This document shows, piece by piece, positions 1-7,011 of a stretch of DNA of 24,449 nucleotides (positions within the stretch are counted from its first letter, which is position 1; every line of letters begins with the position of its first letter). Where the stretch lies: NCBI GenBank assembly GCA_017998195.1, contig JAGODN010000003.1, positions 1 to 24,449 on the forward strand. The letters run 5' to 3'. Position numbers and translations under genes: made by a program. The notes under the pieces were generated by a model. The model was not told where the DNA came from and made no database searches. It saw nothing but the letters and a program-made list of their open reading frames with translations. The stretch comes from Desulfobulbus sp. Lineage in GTDB: Bacteria; Desulfobacterota; Desulfobulbia; Desulfobulbales; Desulfobulbaceae.

Positions 1-219
1 CGACAGGTCCAGGCTGTTTTCCGCAGCCTTGTCCAGGTCCACCTGGAGGACGATGTGCATGCCGCCCTGCAGGTCGAGGCCGAGTTTCAGGCCGGCCGGG
101 GCCATGTATTTCTTCCACCAGTCGGGAAGCCCCGGGTTGAGGGACGGGAGCAGGGCCAGGGCGGAAAAGGCAAGCAGCAGTACGACGAGACCGATCTTGA
201 GTTTCAAGCTGGAGTTCAT
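1..219 (-). CDS. secD: Protein translocase subunit SecD, N-terminal fragment (runs off the left edge)
   Basis: The first 73 codons of a gene that continues beyond the left edge. SecD works with SecF in the inner membrane and uses the proton motive force to complete Sec-dependent export. The visible part begins MNSSLKLKIG and has one hydrophobic segment at about residues 8-25. The SecD signature GLDLQGGMHIVLQVD follows at about residues 47-61, the start of the first periplasmic domain. The ATG at 219 is preceded by AGGAA at good spacing. A candidate promoter lies just upstream (284-312). The neighbour upstream is larB rather than the more usual yajC or tgt. The family call is firm because of the LDLQGG block, but nothing can be said about the rest of the gene or about secF. 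Confidence 0.9.
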   Translation of the reverse strand, partial: MNSSLKLKIGLVVLLLAFSALALLPSLNPGLPDWWKKYMAPAGLKLGLDLQGGMHIVLQVDLDKAAENSLDLS

Positions 220-283
220 GGATGAGTTCCTGTGCCTGTGCCAGGGGTGCGGCGGGAGAGGTGATTGTTGAACGAAATTTGCG

Positions 284-312
284 ATTATACGACGAAGCCC
301 GGTTTGCTGCAA
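284..312 (-). promoter_or_regulatory. Candidate sigma-70 promoter for secD
   Basis: Read on the minus strand, TTGCAG (307-312) is followed after 17 bases by a perfect TATAAT (284-289). This would give a leader of roughly 58 bases before the secD ATG. It lies in the 176-base gap between larB and secD, so secD need not depend on read-through from larB. Confidence 0.5.
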
Positions 313-395
313 TGCCACGATGGCTTTTTCTCAGCGAAAGGAGGAACGGGCGGGACGGAAGGATGGCCATTTGGGGCCGGGACGGCGGGTGACGA

Positions 396-1151
396 TCAGG
401 GCTTGCGGTTGATGGCGGCGGCCATGCAGGCCGCGCCGAAACCGTTGTCGATGTTGACCACGGCCAGCCCCGGCGAACAGCTGTTGAGCATGCCGAGCAG
501 GGCTGACCAGCCGCCGGCGCCGGCACCGTAGCCGACGCTGGTCGGCACGGCGATAACCGGCGCCCCGGTCATGCCGGCCACCACCGAGGGCAGCGCGCCT
601 TCCATGCCGGCAACGACGATGATCACCCGCCCTTGCTGCAGCAGGGCGGAATGGGCGAGAATGCGGTGGATGCCGGCCACCCCGGCATCGTAAACGGTTT
701 CCACCGGGTGGCCGAACATGTGCAGGGTGATGCGCGCCTCCTCGGCCACCGGCAGGTCCGAGGTGCCGGCGGTGACGATGACCACCGTGCCGGAGGCGCG
801 ACCGACCGGAATGTGGCGGTCGTTGCCGGTGAGGATCCGGGCGGCGGGGTGGTAGGCGAGTCCGGCCAGGCGGGCGCGGACCGCGGCTGCCTTGTCCGCA
901 TCGACCCGGGTGGCGAGCACTACCGAATCGGTGCGCAGGAGGGCCGCGAGGATCTCGACCAGTTGGTCCGCGCTTTTGTTTTCGCCGAACACCGCCTCGG
1001 GGAGCCCGGTGCGCAGGGCGCGGTGATGGTCCAGGCGGGCGGAGGCGAGCACCTCCACCTCCAGGCGGCGCAGCCGGTCGACGGCCTCGGGGATTTGCAT
1101 GCCGCCGTCACGCACCTGCCGGAGCAGAGCGGTCAAGGTCTGTTCATCCAT
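396..1151 (-). CDS. larB: LarB: pyridinium-3,5-biscarboxylic acid mononucleotide synthase (nickel-pincer cofactor biosynthesis)
   Basis: This 251-aa protein is the usual length for LarB. LarB carboxylates and hydrolyses nicotinic acid adenine dinucleotide in the first step of the nickel-pincer nucleotide cofactor made for lactate racemase and related LarA enzymes. The N-terminal helical part holds the family-like string LDHHRALRTGLPEAVFGENK at about residues 44-63. The C-terminal half is a PurE-like (AIR carboxylase) fold with Gly-rich loops such as VTAGTSDLPVAEEA and VVAGMEGALPSVVAG. I chose the ATG at 1151; the open frame runs upstream to 1247, but that extension is Arg-rich and crosses the promoter region. 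The partners larC, larE and larA are not in this window. Confidence 0.85.
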   Translation of the reverse strand: MDEQTLTALLRQVRDGGMQIPEAVDRLRRLEVEVLASARLDHHRALRTGLPEAVFGENKSADQLVEILAALLRTDSVVLATRVDADKAAAVRARLAGLAYHPAARILTGNDRHIPVGRASGTVVIVTAGTSDLPVAEEARITLHMFGHPVETVYDAGVAGIHRILAHSALLQQGRVIIVVAGMEGALPSVVAGMTGAPVIAVPTSVGYGAGAGGWSALLGMLNSCSPGLAVVNIDNGFGAACMAAAINRKP

Positions 1152-1179
1152 GGGACAACCCTGTGAAAAATTTCCGGCC

Positions 1180-1240
1180 AATCTACCACCCGGCCGTCGG
1201 AGCGTAAACAGTTTACGGCCGCAGCCCCTTTTGTTAGAGT
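1180..1240. promoter_or_regulatory. Divergent promoter pair sharing a perfect palindrome (larB / phosphotransferase)
   Basis: A perfect 7-bp inverted repeat with a one-base centre, CGTAAACAGTTTACG, lies at 1203-1217. On the plus strand its right arm gives TTTACG (1212-1217), then 17 bases, then TAGAGT (1235-1240) with a TG extended -10. On the minus strand the left arm gives TTTACG (1203-1208), then 17 bases, then TAGATT (1180-1185). Both divergent genes could therefore use an arm of the same palindrome as their -35 box. The layout is seen directly; promoter and operator function is inferred. Confidence 0.5.
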
Positions 1241-1294
1241 GGCCCACCGCGCCCAGACCCTGTGATGCCGCCGCTCGGCGAAGGAGCCTGCCCC

Positions 1295-2308
1295 ATGGCC
1301 AACGACAACCTGCCCCCCTGGCTGAACGCTCTGCTGCGGGCCGAGTGCTACCCGCACCCGGCCCCGGATATCCGGCTCGTGCAGACGCATATCTCCTATG
1401 TGCTTCTTGCCGGTGACTACGTCTACAAGTTCAAGAAGCCGGTCAACTTCGGCTTTCTCGATTTTTCCGCTGCGGACAGGCGGCACCATTTCTGCGAGCA
1501 GGAACTCCTGCTCAACCGCCGTCTGTGTCCGGACCTCTATCTCGGCATGGTCGAGGTGACCGAGGAGAACGGCGGCTTCGCCCTGAACGGCGGCGGCCGG
1601 CCGGTGGAATGGGGTGTGCGCATGCGGCGCATGCCCGAGGAACGGATGATGGTCAACCTCATCCGCGCCGGCGGCCTGCTGGCGGATCACATCGACGCCC
1701 TGGTGGAGGTGCTCGCCGAATTCTACCGCCGGGCCGAGGGCGGGGAGAAGGTACGGCAATTCGGCAGCGCCGAAGCGGTGGCGGTCAACGTGCTCGAGAA
1801 TTTCGAGCAGACCCGGCCTTTCCTCGGCCAGGGCGGCCTGGACCAGGCCCGGTTCGACCGGGTCGCCGCCGCGGCCCGGGACTTCCTCGAGCGGCGCGAC
1901 CTGTTCCAACAGCGGATCGACGAAGGTCGTATCCGTGACTGTCACGGTGACCTCTACTCGGCCAACATCTGCCTGGCCGACAAGGTCTATATCTACGACT
2001 GCATTGAGTTCAACGAGCGGTTCCGCTTCAGCGACGTGGCCAGCGATGTGGCCTTTCTCGCCATGGACCTGGATTTCCACGGCCTGGACGCCCTGTCGCA
2101 CCGTTTCATCGACCGCTTTGTCACCCGGACGAATGATCCGGGCCTGCTGACCATGCTCGATTTCTACAAGGGGTACCGCGCCTACGTGCGCGGCAAGATC
2201 GGCCTGTTCACGGCGGCCGATCCGGCGGTGGACGCCGGGGTGCGGGCCGCCTGCCTGGAGGACGCGGCCCGGTATTTCACCCTGGCGGAGCGGTATGCAG
2301 CCCGCTGA
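1295..2308 (+). CDS. Aminoglycoside phosphotransferase-fold kinase, N-terminal half of a COG2187-type protein
   Basis: A 337-aa protein with the eukaryotic-like kinase/APH fold. The catalytic loop reads CHGDLYSANI and the metal-binding stretch reads IYDCIEFNERFRFSDVASDV, both typical of the COG2187 family. The N-terminal lobe shows YVYKFKKPVNFGFLDFS, where the Lys residues suit an ATP-binding role. I chose the ATG at 1295 because AAGGAG (1281-1286) sits 8 bases upstream; an in-frame ATG at 1262 has no such site. Family members are often fused to a C-terminal P-loop kinase domain. Here that domain is a separate gene starting in another frame and overlapping this one by 14 bases. The substrate is unknown, and antibiotic resistance should not be assumed. 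Confidence 0.75.
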   Translation: MANDNLPPWLNALLRAECYPHPAPDIRLVQTHISYVLLAGDYVYKFKKPVNFGFLDFSAADRRHHFCEQELLLNRRLCPDLYLGMVEVTEENGGFALNGGGRPVEWGVRMRRMPEERMMVNLIRAGGLLADHIDALVEVLAEFYRRAEGGEKVRQFGSAEAVAVNVLENFEQTRPFLGQGGLDQARFDRVAAAARDFLERRDLFQQRIDEGRIRDCHGDLYSANICLADKVYIYDCIEFNERFRFSDVASDVAFLAMDLDFHGLDALSHRFIDRFVTRTNDPGLLTMLDFYKGYRAYVRGKIGLFTAADPAVDAGVRAACLEDAARYFTLAERYAAR

Positions 2309-2891
2309 GACCTGTGGGCACGGGGCGGAGGGCGCCGGCAAAGCGGCGGTCGTCTTTTTCGGGATGATCGCTTCGGGCAAATCGACCCTTGGCCAGGCCT
2401 GGGCACAACAGCACCGGGCGCCGTACTACAACACCGATCGGGTGCGCAAGGAACTGGCTGGCCTGCAGCCGACGGAGCGGCGGCCGGAGGCGGCCGATGA
2501 GGGCATCTACGCCGCCGGGTTTACGGAGCGAACCTACCGGACCATGCTCGAGCGGGCGGCAGCGGATTTTTCCAGGGGTGCGGGGATGGTGGTCCTCGAC
2601 GGCTCCTACAGCCGGCGATCAGACCGGGAGGCGGTGCGGCGCATGGCGGAGGGGTGCGGGGCGAGAAGCGTGTTCGTCCTCTGCGCCTGTTCCGAGCGGG
2701 AGGTGCAACGCCGGCTCGCCCTGCGCGCCCGGGATCACGACGCGGTTTCCGACGGGCGCTGGGAGATTTATCTGCGTCAGCAGGAGGTGTTCGAACGGCC
2801 GGATGCAGAGGAGCGGGACTGCCTGCGCATCGATACCGAACAGGAGGTCACGGTTCTTTTGGCCGCACTTGCAGGCCAACTCGGCCGTTGA
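2295..2891 (+). CDS. AAA/P-loop kinase (COG0645-like), partner of the upstream phosphotransferase
   Basis: A 198-aa P-loop protein. The Walker A motif GMIASGKST lies at about residues 23-31. A later VVLDGSYSRRSDREAV resembles the Walker B and lid part of small-molecule kinases. The C-terminal half has VLCACSEREVQRRLALRAR, a typical LID-helix pattern. The ATG at 2295 is inside the end of the previous gene, with GGAG 5-6 bases upstream, so the two are probably translationally coupled. In many bacteria this domain is the C-terminal half of one protein of about 500 aa. A single-base error in the sequence could also create the split. The gene ends 24 bases from the convergent bamD stop. The substrate is not known. 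Confidence 0.75.
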   Translation: MQPAETCGHGAEGAGKAAVVFFGMIASGKSTLGQAWAQQHRAPYYNTDRVRKELAGLQPTERRPEAADEGIYAAGFTERTYRTMLERAAADFSRGAGMVVLDGSYSRRSDREAVRRMAEGCGARSVFVLCACSEREVQRRLALRARDHDAVSDGRWEIYLRQQEVFERPDAEERDCLRIDTEQEVTVLLAALAGQLGR

Positions 2892-2915
2892 GCGGAGAAA
2901 TTCGGCCGGGTGGCC

Positions 2916-3761
2916 TTATTCCGGCTTCCCGCCCGGTTCTTCCCGGGAGACGGGCACCGAGCCTGCACCCGCGGCTTCCTCGTCGGTGTCGCGGTCTTCC
3001 GGGGCCTTGGTCATGAATTCGGGCAGCCATTTGCGCAGCCCGGTGGACGGCGGCTTGCCGGCCTGCAGCCGTTCAAGCAGGGCCTTGGCCTGACCGGACA
3101 CGTTGGATTCGGGGTACATGGCCAACAGGTATTTCAGCCGGTGTTGCGCCTCCTCGTACTTTTCCGAACGCACATAGAAATCGGCGACAAAATACTCGTG
3201 GTTGGCGATGAAGTCCCTGGCGTCCTTGATCCGGCCCTTGGCTTCCTTGGAGTAGGGTGACTGCGGGTAGGCCTGGATGAGGCGGGTGAAGGACTTGATG
3301 GCCTCCTGGGCGCCGCTCGTATCCCGGTCGATGCGGTCACTGCGCATGAAGTCGCACATGCCGATCTGGAACAGGACATACGGCATGGCCTCGTTGGTGG
3401 GATGGCGTTCTTCGAACCCCTTGTACAGGGTCTTTGCCTCGGGATACTGCTTGTTGTAGTAGTGGGCATCGGCCGCCTTCAGTTCCGCCAGCATGGCCGG
3501 GGCGCTGAAAGGGTGCTCGTCGAGAATGGTGTTGAAGGCCTTGATGGCGGTGCTGTAGTCGCCGACATCATAGGCGTCCATCCCTTCGACGATGAGGGTC
3601 TCCGGAGCCTTGGATTTCGGTTCCTCATCCTCGCCGAACTTGAAACTGCTGAACATACCGTCGAAGGTCGAACAGCCAGGGAGCAGGGTCGCGATGAGCA
3701 GGAGGATCGCCAACAGGGTCGGCCTGCGGCGGCTTGCGGGGCGTTGCCGGGTCTGCCTCAT
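2916..3761 (-). CDS. bamD: BamD outer-membrane assembly lipoprotein
   Basis: A 281-aa lipoprotein of the BamD (YfiO/ComL) family, the essential lipoprotein that helps BamA insert beta-barrel proteins. The N-terminus is Arg-rich, followed by a hydrophobic stretch and the lipobox LLPGC, with the acylated Cys at residue 30. TPR-like helical repeats follow, for example DAYDVGDYSTAIKAF, ADAHYYNKQYPEAKTLYKGF and DFYVRSEKYEEAQHRLKYL. The Ala/Glu/Pro-rich C-terminal tail looks disordered and makes it a little longer than the usual 240-260 aa. The ATG at 3761 follows the trxB stop by 8 bases, with GAGG upstream. The frame stays open far upstream, but that part is the shadow of trxB. The gene is probably co-transcribed with trxB. 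Confidence 0.88.
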   Translation of the reverse strand: MRQTRQRPASRRRPTLLAILLLIATLLPGCSTFDGMFSSFKFGEDEEPKSKAPETLIVEGMDAYDVGDYSTAIKAFNTILDEHPFSAPAMLAELKAADAHYYNKQYPEAKTLYKGFEERHPTNEAMPYVLFQIGMCDFMRSDRIDRDTSGAQEAIKSFTRLIQAYPQSPYSKEAKGRIKDARDFIANHEYFVADFYVRSEKYEEAQHRLKYLLAMYPESNVSGQAKALLERLQAGKPPSTGLRKWLPEFMTKAPEDRDTDEEAAGAGSVPVSREEPGGKPE

Positions 3762-3769
3762 GCGGGGCC

Positions 3770-4729
3770 TCACGATGGACTGCAGTTGAAGGGTTGGACC
3801 GGTGCCTGGCTGCCGAGATAATGTTCGGCGGAGAGTTCGGCGACAGCGCCTTCGCCGGCGGCGTTGATGATCTGGCGGAACCGTTTGCTGCGGATGTCGC
3901 CGGCGGCATAGACTCCGGGCAGGTTGGTGGCCATCTCCTCGTCGGTGACGACAAACCCGCCCGAGTCGGTGTGCAGTTCCGGAGGCAGCAGATCGCTGTT
4001 GGGCATCACCCCGATGAGGACAAAGATGCCGGTGACCTTGAGGGTCGATTCCTCGCCGCTGTTGTCGCGCAGGAGGAGTTCCGCCACGCCGCTCTTGTCG
4101 CCCCGGATTTCGGCTACCTGGGTGTTCCACAGGAAATCGATCCTGGGATTGCAGAAGGCCTTTTCCTGAAGGATCTTGGTCGCGCGCAGTTCGTCCCGGC
4201 GGTGGATCACCGTGACCCTGGTGGCGAACTTGGTCAGGTGCAACGCATCCTGGATGGCGGTGTTGCCGCCGCCGACCACGGCGATCTCCTGGTTGCGGTA
4301 GAAGGGACCGTCGCAGGTGGCGCAGTAGGAGACGCCGCGGCCGCTCAGTTCAAACTCGCCGGCAACCCCCAGCCTTCTCGGCCTGGCGCCGGTGCAGAGG
4401 ATGATGGTGCTGGCGGTCAGGGATTCCCCGTTTTCCAGGGTGACGGTTTTGATCTCGCCGGCCAGGTCCAGCGATTTGATGACCGCGAACTTCTTTTCCA
4501 GGCCGAAGCGGTCGGCATGGGCGGTCATCTTGTCCATCAGGTCGAAGCCGGAAACCCCCTCGACGAAACCGGGAAAATTGTCCACCCAGTCCGTGACCAG
4601 CACCTGGCCACCGGTGGCCCCCTTTTCGACGAGCAGGGTCTTGAGCCGGCCGCGGGCCGCGTACAGCCCGGCCGTCAGGCCCGCGGGCCCGCCACCGACG
4701 ATGATCAGTTGATACTGTGCCTGCAGCAT
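3770..4729 (-). CDS. trxB: Thioredoxin reductase (NADPH)
   Basis: A 319-aa flavoprotein of the usual length, which passes electrons from NADPH through FAD to thioredoxin. The FAD-binding motif VGGGPAGLTAG lies at about residues 11-21. The redox-active CATC is at Cys136 and Cys139. The NADPH Rossmann motif VVGGGNTAIQDA is at about 151-162, followed by HRRDELR at 176-182, the pattern expected for NADPH specificity. GVYAAGDIR near the C-terminus is the second FAD contact. I chose the ATG at 4729; a GTG at 4756 lies inside a terminator-like hairpin and is less likely. The SD-like GGAG is only two bases from this ATG, so the exact start remains slightly uncertain. It sits downstream of trxA and upstream of bamD. 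Confidence 0.93.
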   Translation of the reverse strand: MLQAQYQLIIVGGGPAGLTAGLYAARGRLKTLLVEKGATGGQVLVTDWVDNFPGFVEGVSGFDLMDKMTAHADRFGLEKKFAVIKSLDLAGEIKTVTLENGESLTASTIILCTGARPRRLGVAGEFELSGRGVSYCATCDGPFYRNQEIAVVGGGNTAIQDALHLTKFATRVTVIHRRDELRATKILQEKAFCNPRIDFLWNTQVAEIRGDKSGVAELLLRDNSGEESTLKVTGIFVLIGVMPNSDLLPPELHTDSGGFVVTDEEMATNLPGVYAAGDIRSKRFRQIINAAGEGAVAELSAEHYLGSQAPVQPFNCSPS

Positions 4730-4743
4730 GGCTCCGTGCGCGG

Positions 4744-4783
4744 AAAAAGAAAGCACGGCCGCACCACCGGGGCGCGACCGTGC
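4744..4783 (-). terminator. Terminator-like hairpin between trxA and trxB
   Basis: On the minus strand a 10-bp stem (4774-4783 with 4753-4762, one G-U pair) has an 11-base loop and is followed by TTTCTTTTT (4744-4752). It sits 12 bases past the trxA stop and would end most trxA transcripts while letting some continue into trxB and bamD. Confidence 0.6.
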
Positions 4784-4795
4784 CTGGCGGGAAAA

Positions 4796-5125
4796 TCAGA
4801 TGACTTTCTTGATCAGATCCTGCAACTGGGTCTTGCCCACGGCCCCGGTGATCTGGTCGACCACCTCACCGCCCTTGAAAAGGATGAGGGTGGGGATCGC
4901 CCGGATGCCGAATTTGCCGGGGGTGGCCGGGTTGTCGTCGACGTTCATCTTGGCGATGACCACCTTGCCCTCGAACTCTTCGGCAAGCTCGTCGATGACC
5001 GGCCCGATGGCCTTACAGGGACCGCACCAGGGAGCCCAGAAGTCCACCAGGCAGGGCGTGGCGCTGCCGACGATCTTGTTTTCGAATTCGCTGTCAGAGA
5101 TATGCAGTACCTTGTCGCTTGCCAT
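4796..5125 (-). CDS. trxA: Thioredoxin
   Basis: A 109-aa single-domain thioredoxin, the general cytoplasmic dithiol reductant. The active site WCGPCK has its two Cys at residues 34 and 37. The cis-proline loop is RAIPTL (Pro78). The buried Asp equivalent to Asp26 of the E. coli protein is in LVDFWAPWC. AAGGAGA at good spacing before the ATG at 5125 supports the start. The gene is first in the trxA-trxB-bamD set and is served by a good candidate promoter at 5218-5246. TrxB next door is its expected reductase. Confidence 0.95.
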   Translation of the reverse strand: MASDKVLHISDSEFENKIVGSATPCLVDFWAPWCGPCKAIGPVIDELAEEFEGKVVIAKMNVDDNPATPGKFGIRAIPTLILFKGGEVVDQITGAVGKTQLQDLIKKVI

Positions 5126-5217
5126 GGTTGTCTCCTTGTGCGTGTCCGCCGGGAAATCCTGTGCGAAAAATTTATGAATTCTGCGTGGTTAGATGCTGAA
5201 TGACTGAATCAGCGGCC

Positions 5218-5246
5218 ATTCTACCTTGCAGGGTGGTCGGTGACAA
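5218..5246 (-). promoter_or_regulatory. Candidate sigma-70 promoter for trxA
   Basis: On the minus strand TTGTCA (5241-5246) and TAGAAT (5218-5223) are exactly 17 bases apart; each matches consensus at five of six positions. The leader would be about 85 bases. It lies back to back with the hemL promoter candidate. Confidence 0.6.
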
Positions 5247-5308
5247 GAGAAAATTGAGCGCAGGCCCTGCCGGTCCGGGGAGAGAGCGGTGAGCGGTTGT
5301 TTTTGCTT

Positions 5309-5338
5309 TTGACATTCGCAACATCCACATGCTACCTT
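5309..5338 (+). promoter_or_regulatory. Candidate extended -10 promoter for hemL
   Basis: A perfect TTGACA (5309-5314) is followed after 18 bases by TACCTT (5333-5338), preceded by TGC as an extended -10. TGCTACCTTAGCA also forms a small inverted repeat here. A nearly identical string lies before the ATP synthase genes at 6738-6751. Confidence 0.55.
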
Positions 5339-5416
5339 AGCAGGCTTTGTGCGACCCTGTTTCCGAACGACCCGCATCCCGCACACCGCACCGTTCTTCC
5401 CGATTCAGAGAGGCTT

Positions 5417-6706
5417 ATGAACACCGACCAGTCCGCCCGTCTGTTCGCCCAGGCCAAGACCCTCATCCCTGGAGGCGTCAACTCGCCGGTCCGGGCCTGC
5501 CGTTCCGTCGGCTGTGACCCGCTGTTTGTCCGCAGGGCGGAGGGGTGCCTCATCACCGATGTGGACGGCAACGAATTCATCGATTTCGTCGGCTCCTGGG
5601 GGCCAATGATCCTCGGGCATGCCCATTCGCAGGTGGTGGCGGCGATCCGGCGCACCGCCGGCGAGGGCACCAGTTTCGGCGCACCGTCACCCCTGGAGGT
5701 GGAGTTGGCTGAGATGGTCTGCCGCGCGGTGCCCTCGATGGACAAGGTGCGGTTCGTCAGTTCCGGCACCGAGGCCACCATGAGTGCGGTTCGCCTGGCG
5801 CGGGGCTGCACCGGTCGCAAGGTCGTGGTCAAGTTCGACGGTTGCTATCACGGCCACGCCGACACCTTTCTCGTTCGCGCCGGGTCCGGGGTGATTACCC
5901 TCGGCATTCCCGGCAGCCCGGGCGTGCCTGAGGATATCGTCAAAAATACCCTGTCCATCCCCTACAACGACCCGCAGACGCTGGAGCGGACCCTGCGCGA
6001 CGGGCGCCTGGACATCGCCTGCGTGATTGTCGAGCCGGTGGCCGGCAACATGGGCGTGGTCCCGCCGGCTGAGGGCTTCCTCCAGACCCTGCGCCAACTC
6101 ACCCGGGAACTGGGCATCGTGCTCATCTTCGACGAGGTGATCACCGGTTTCCGGCTGGCGCTTGGCGGGGCCCAGGAACGGTTCGGCATTACCCCGGACC
6201 TGACCTGCCTGGGCAAGATCATCGGCGGCGGTCTGCCGGTGGGTGCCTATGGCGGCAGAGGCGACCTCATGGACCAGATCGCCCCGGACGGTCCGGTCTA
6301 CCAGGCCGGAACCCTCTCCGGCAACCCGTTGGCCATGGCGGCCGGGCTGGCCATGCTCGAGGTGGTCAGCCGGCCCGGATTCTATGCCGAACTGGAGGCC
6401 AAGAGTGATTGGTTCGCCGGCGAAATGGCGGGAATCCTTGCCCGGACGGGCGTGCCCGCCGTGCTCAACCGGGTCGGGTCGATGATGACCTGCTTTTTTA
6501 CCCGGGATCCGGTACACGATTACGAGTCGGCCATGCGGGCCGACACCGGCCGCTACGGGCGCTATTTCCGGGCCATGCGGGACGGCGGCGTCTGGATCGC
6601 CCCCTCCCAGTTCGAGGCAGCCTTCATCTCCGCTGCCCACGGTCGCGACCACCTGGAAAAGGCGCTGTCCGTGACTGAATCGTCATTCAAAAAACTGATG
6701 GTTTAG
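5417..6706 (+). CDS. hemL: Glutamate-1-semialdehyde 2,1-aminomutase
   Basis: A 429-aa PLP enzyme of normal length, which converts glutamate-1-semialdehyde to 5-aminolevulinate in the C5 route to haem, sirohaem and cobamides. The N-terminus shows the family string LIPGGVNSPVRA at about residues 16-27. VRFVSSGTEATMSAVRLAR (111-129) is the phosphate-binding region. DEVITGFR (239-246) carries the Asp that contacts the pyridine nitrogen. CLGKIIGGGLPVGAYGG holds the Schiff-base Lys267. The start at 5417 has AGAGAGG immediately upstream; the open frame to 5297 lacks such a site and contains the promoter. The gene stands alone between the thioredoxin and ATP synthase clusters. Confidence 0.95.
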   Translation: MNTDQSARLFAQAKTLIPGGVNSPVRACRSVGCDPLFVRRAEGCLITDVDGNEFIDFVGSWGPMILGHAHSQVVAAIRRTAGEGTSFGAPSPLEVELAEMVCRAVPSMDKVRFVSSGTEATMSAVRLARGCTGRKVVVKFDGCYHGHADTFLVRAGSGVITLGIPGSPGVPEDIVKNTLSIPYNDPQTLERTLRDGRLDIACVIVEPVAGNMGVVPPAEGFLQTLRQLTRELGIVLIFDEVITGFRLALGGAQERFGITPDLTCLGKIIGGGLPVGAYGGRGDLMDQIAPDGPVYQAGTLSGNPLAMAAGLAMLEVVSRPGFYAELEAKSDWFAGEMAGILARTGVPAVLNRVGSMMTCFFTRDPVHDYESAMRADTGRYGRYFRAMRDGGVWIAPSQFEAAFISAAHGRDHLEKALSVTESSFKKLMV

Positions 6707-6717
6707 TTAAAAAAATA

Positions 6718-6751
6718 TTGCGTTTGGCCGGGCTGCATGCTACCTGTAGCA
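6718..6751 (+). promoter_or_regulatory. Candidate promoter for the atpI-atpB-atpE cluster
   Basis: TTGCGT (6718-6723), a 17-base spacer and TACCTG (6741-6746) with a TGC extended -10. TGCTACCTGTAGCA (6738-6751) is a perfect inverted repeat and nearly matches the element before hemL. The -35 match is weak (three of six). Confidence 0.4.
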
Positions 6752-6780
6752 GCAATTGTCCGGCCGGCCTGGAGCTCTGC

Positions 6781-7011
6781 ATGATGTCTGAAGATCGAAG
6801 GGAAATGTTCCGGCAGTTGTCGATCTACAGCCATGTGGGCATGACCTTCGTCTTCTCCATCCTGGTGGGTTTCGGGATGGGCTGGCTGCTCGACAACAAG
6901 GTGTTCAACGGCCGGACGGCCCCGTACCTCACCTTCGTTTTTCTCGGTCTCGGAATTATCGCCGGGTTCAGGCAGCTCTGGGAACTGACCAGGACGATCA
7001 AGGATGACTGA
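6781..7011 (+). CDS. AtpZ/AtpI-family small F0 accessory membrane protein
   Basis: A 76-aa protein with two predicted membrane helices, about residues 18-36 (FVFSILVGFGMGWLLD) and 44-62 (YLTFVFLGLGIIAGF). This is the pattern of the AtpZ/AtpI family found first in many ATP synthase operons, with proposed roles in c-ring assembly or ion supply. GGAG (6771-6774) supports a start at 6781 or at the adjacent ATG 6784. The longer frame from a TTG at 6718 covers the promoter and is unlikely. The stop overlaps the next gene's start by 8 bases, so translation is probably coupled. Confidence 0.75.
   Translation: MMSEDRREMFRQLSIYSHVGMTFVFSILVGFGMGWLLDNKVFNGRTAPYLTFVFLGLGIIAGFRQLWELTRTIKDD

Noticed and set aside
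4730..4756. A GTG start for trxB nine codons upstream
   Set aside because: It falls within a terminator-like stem and has no SD; the ATG at 4729 fits the usual TrxB N-terminus.
3734..5203. A 489-codon open frame on the plus strand
   Set aside because: It is the antisense shadow of trxB and trxA, has low-complexity Gly/Asp/Gln composition and no ribosome binding site; the real genes show intact motifs.
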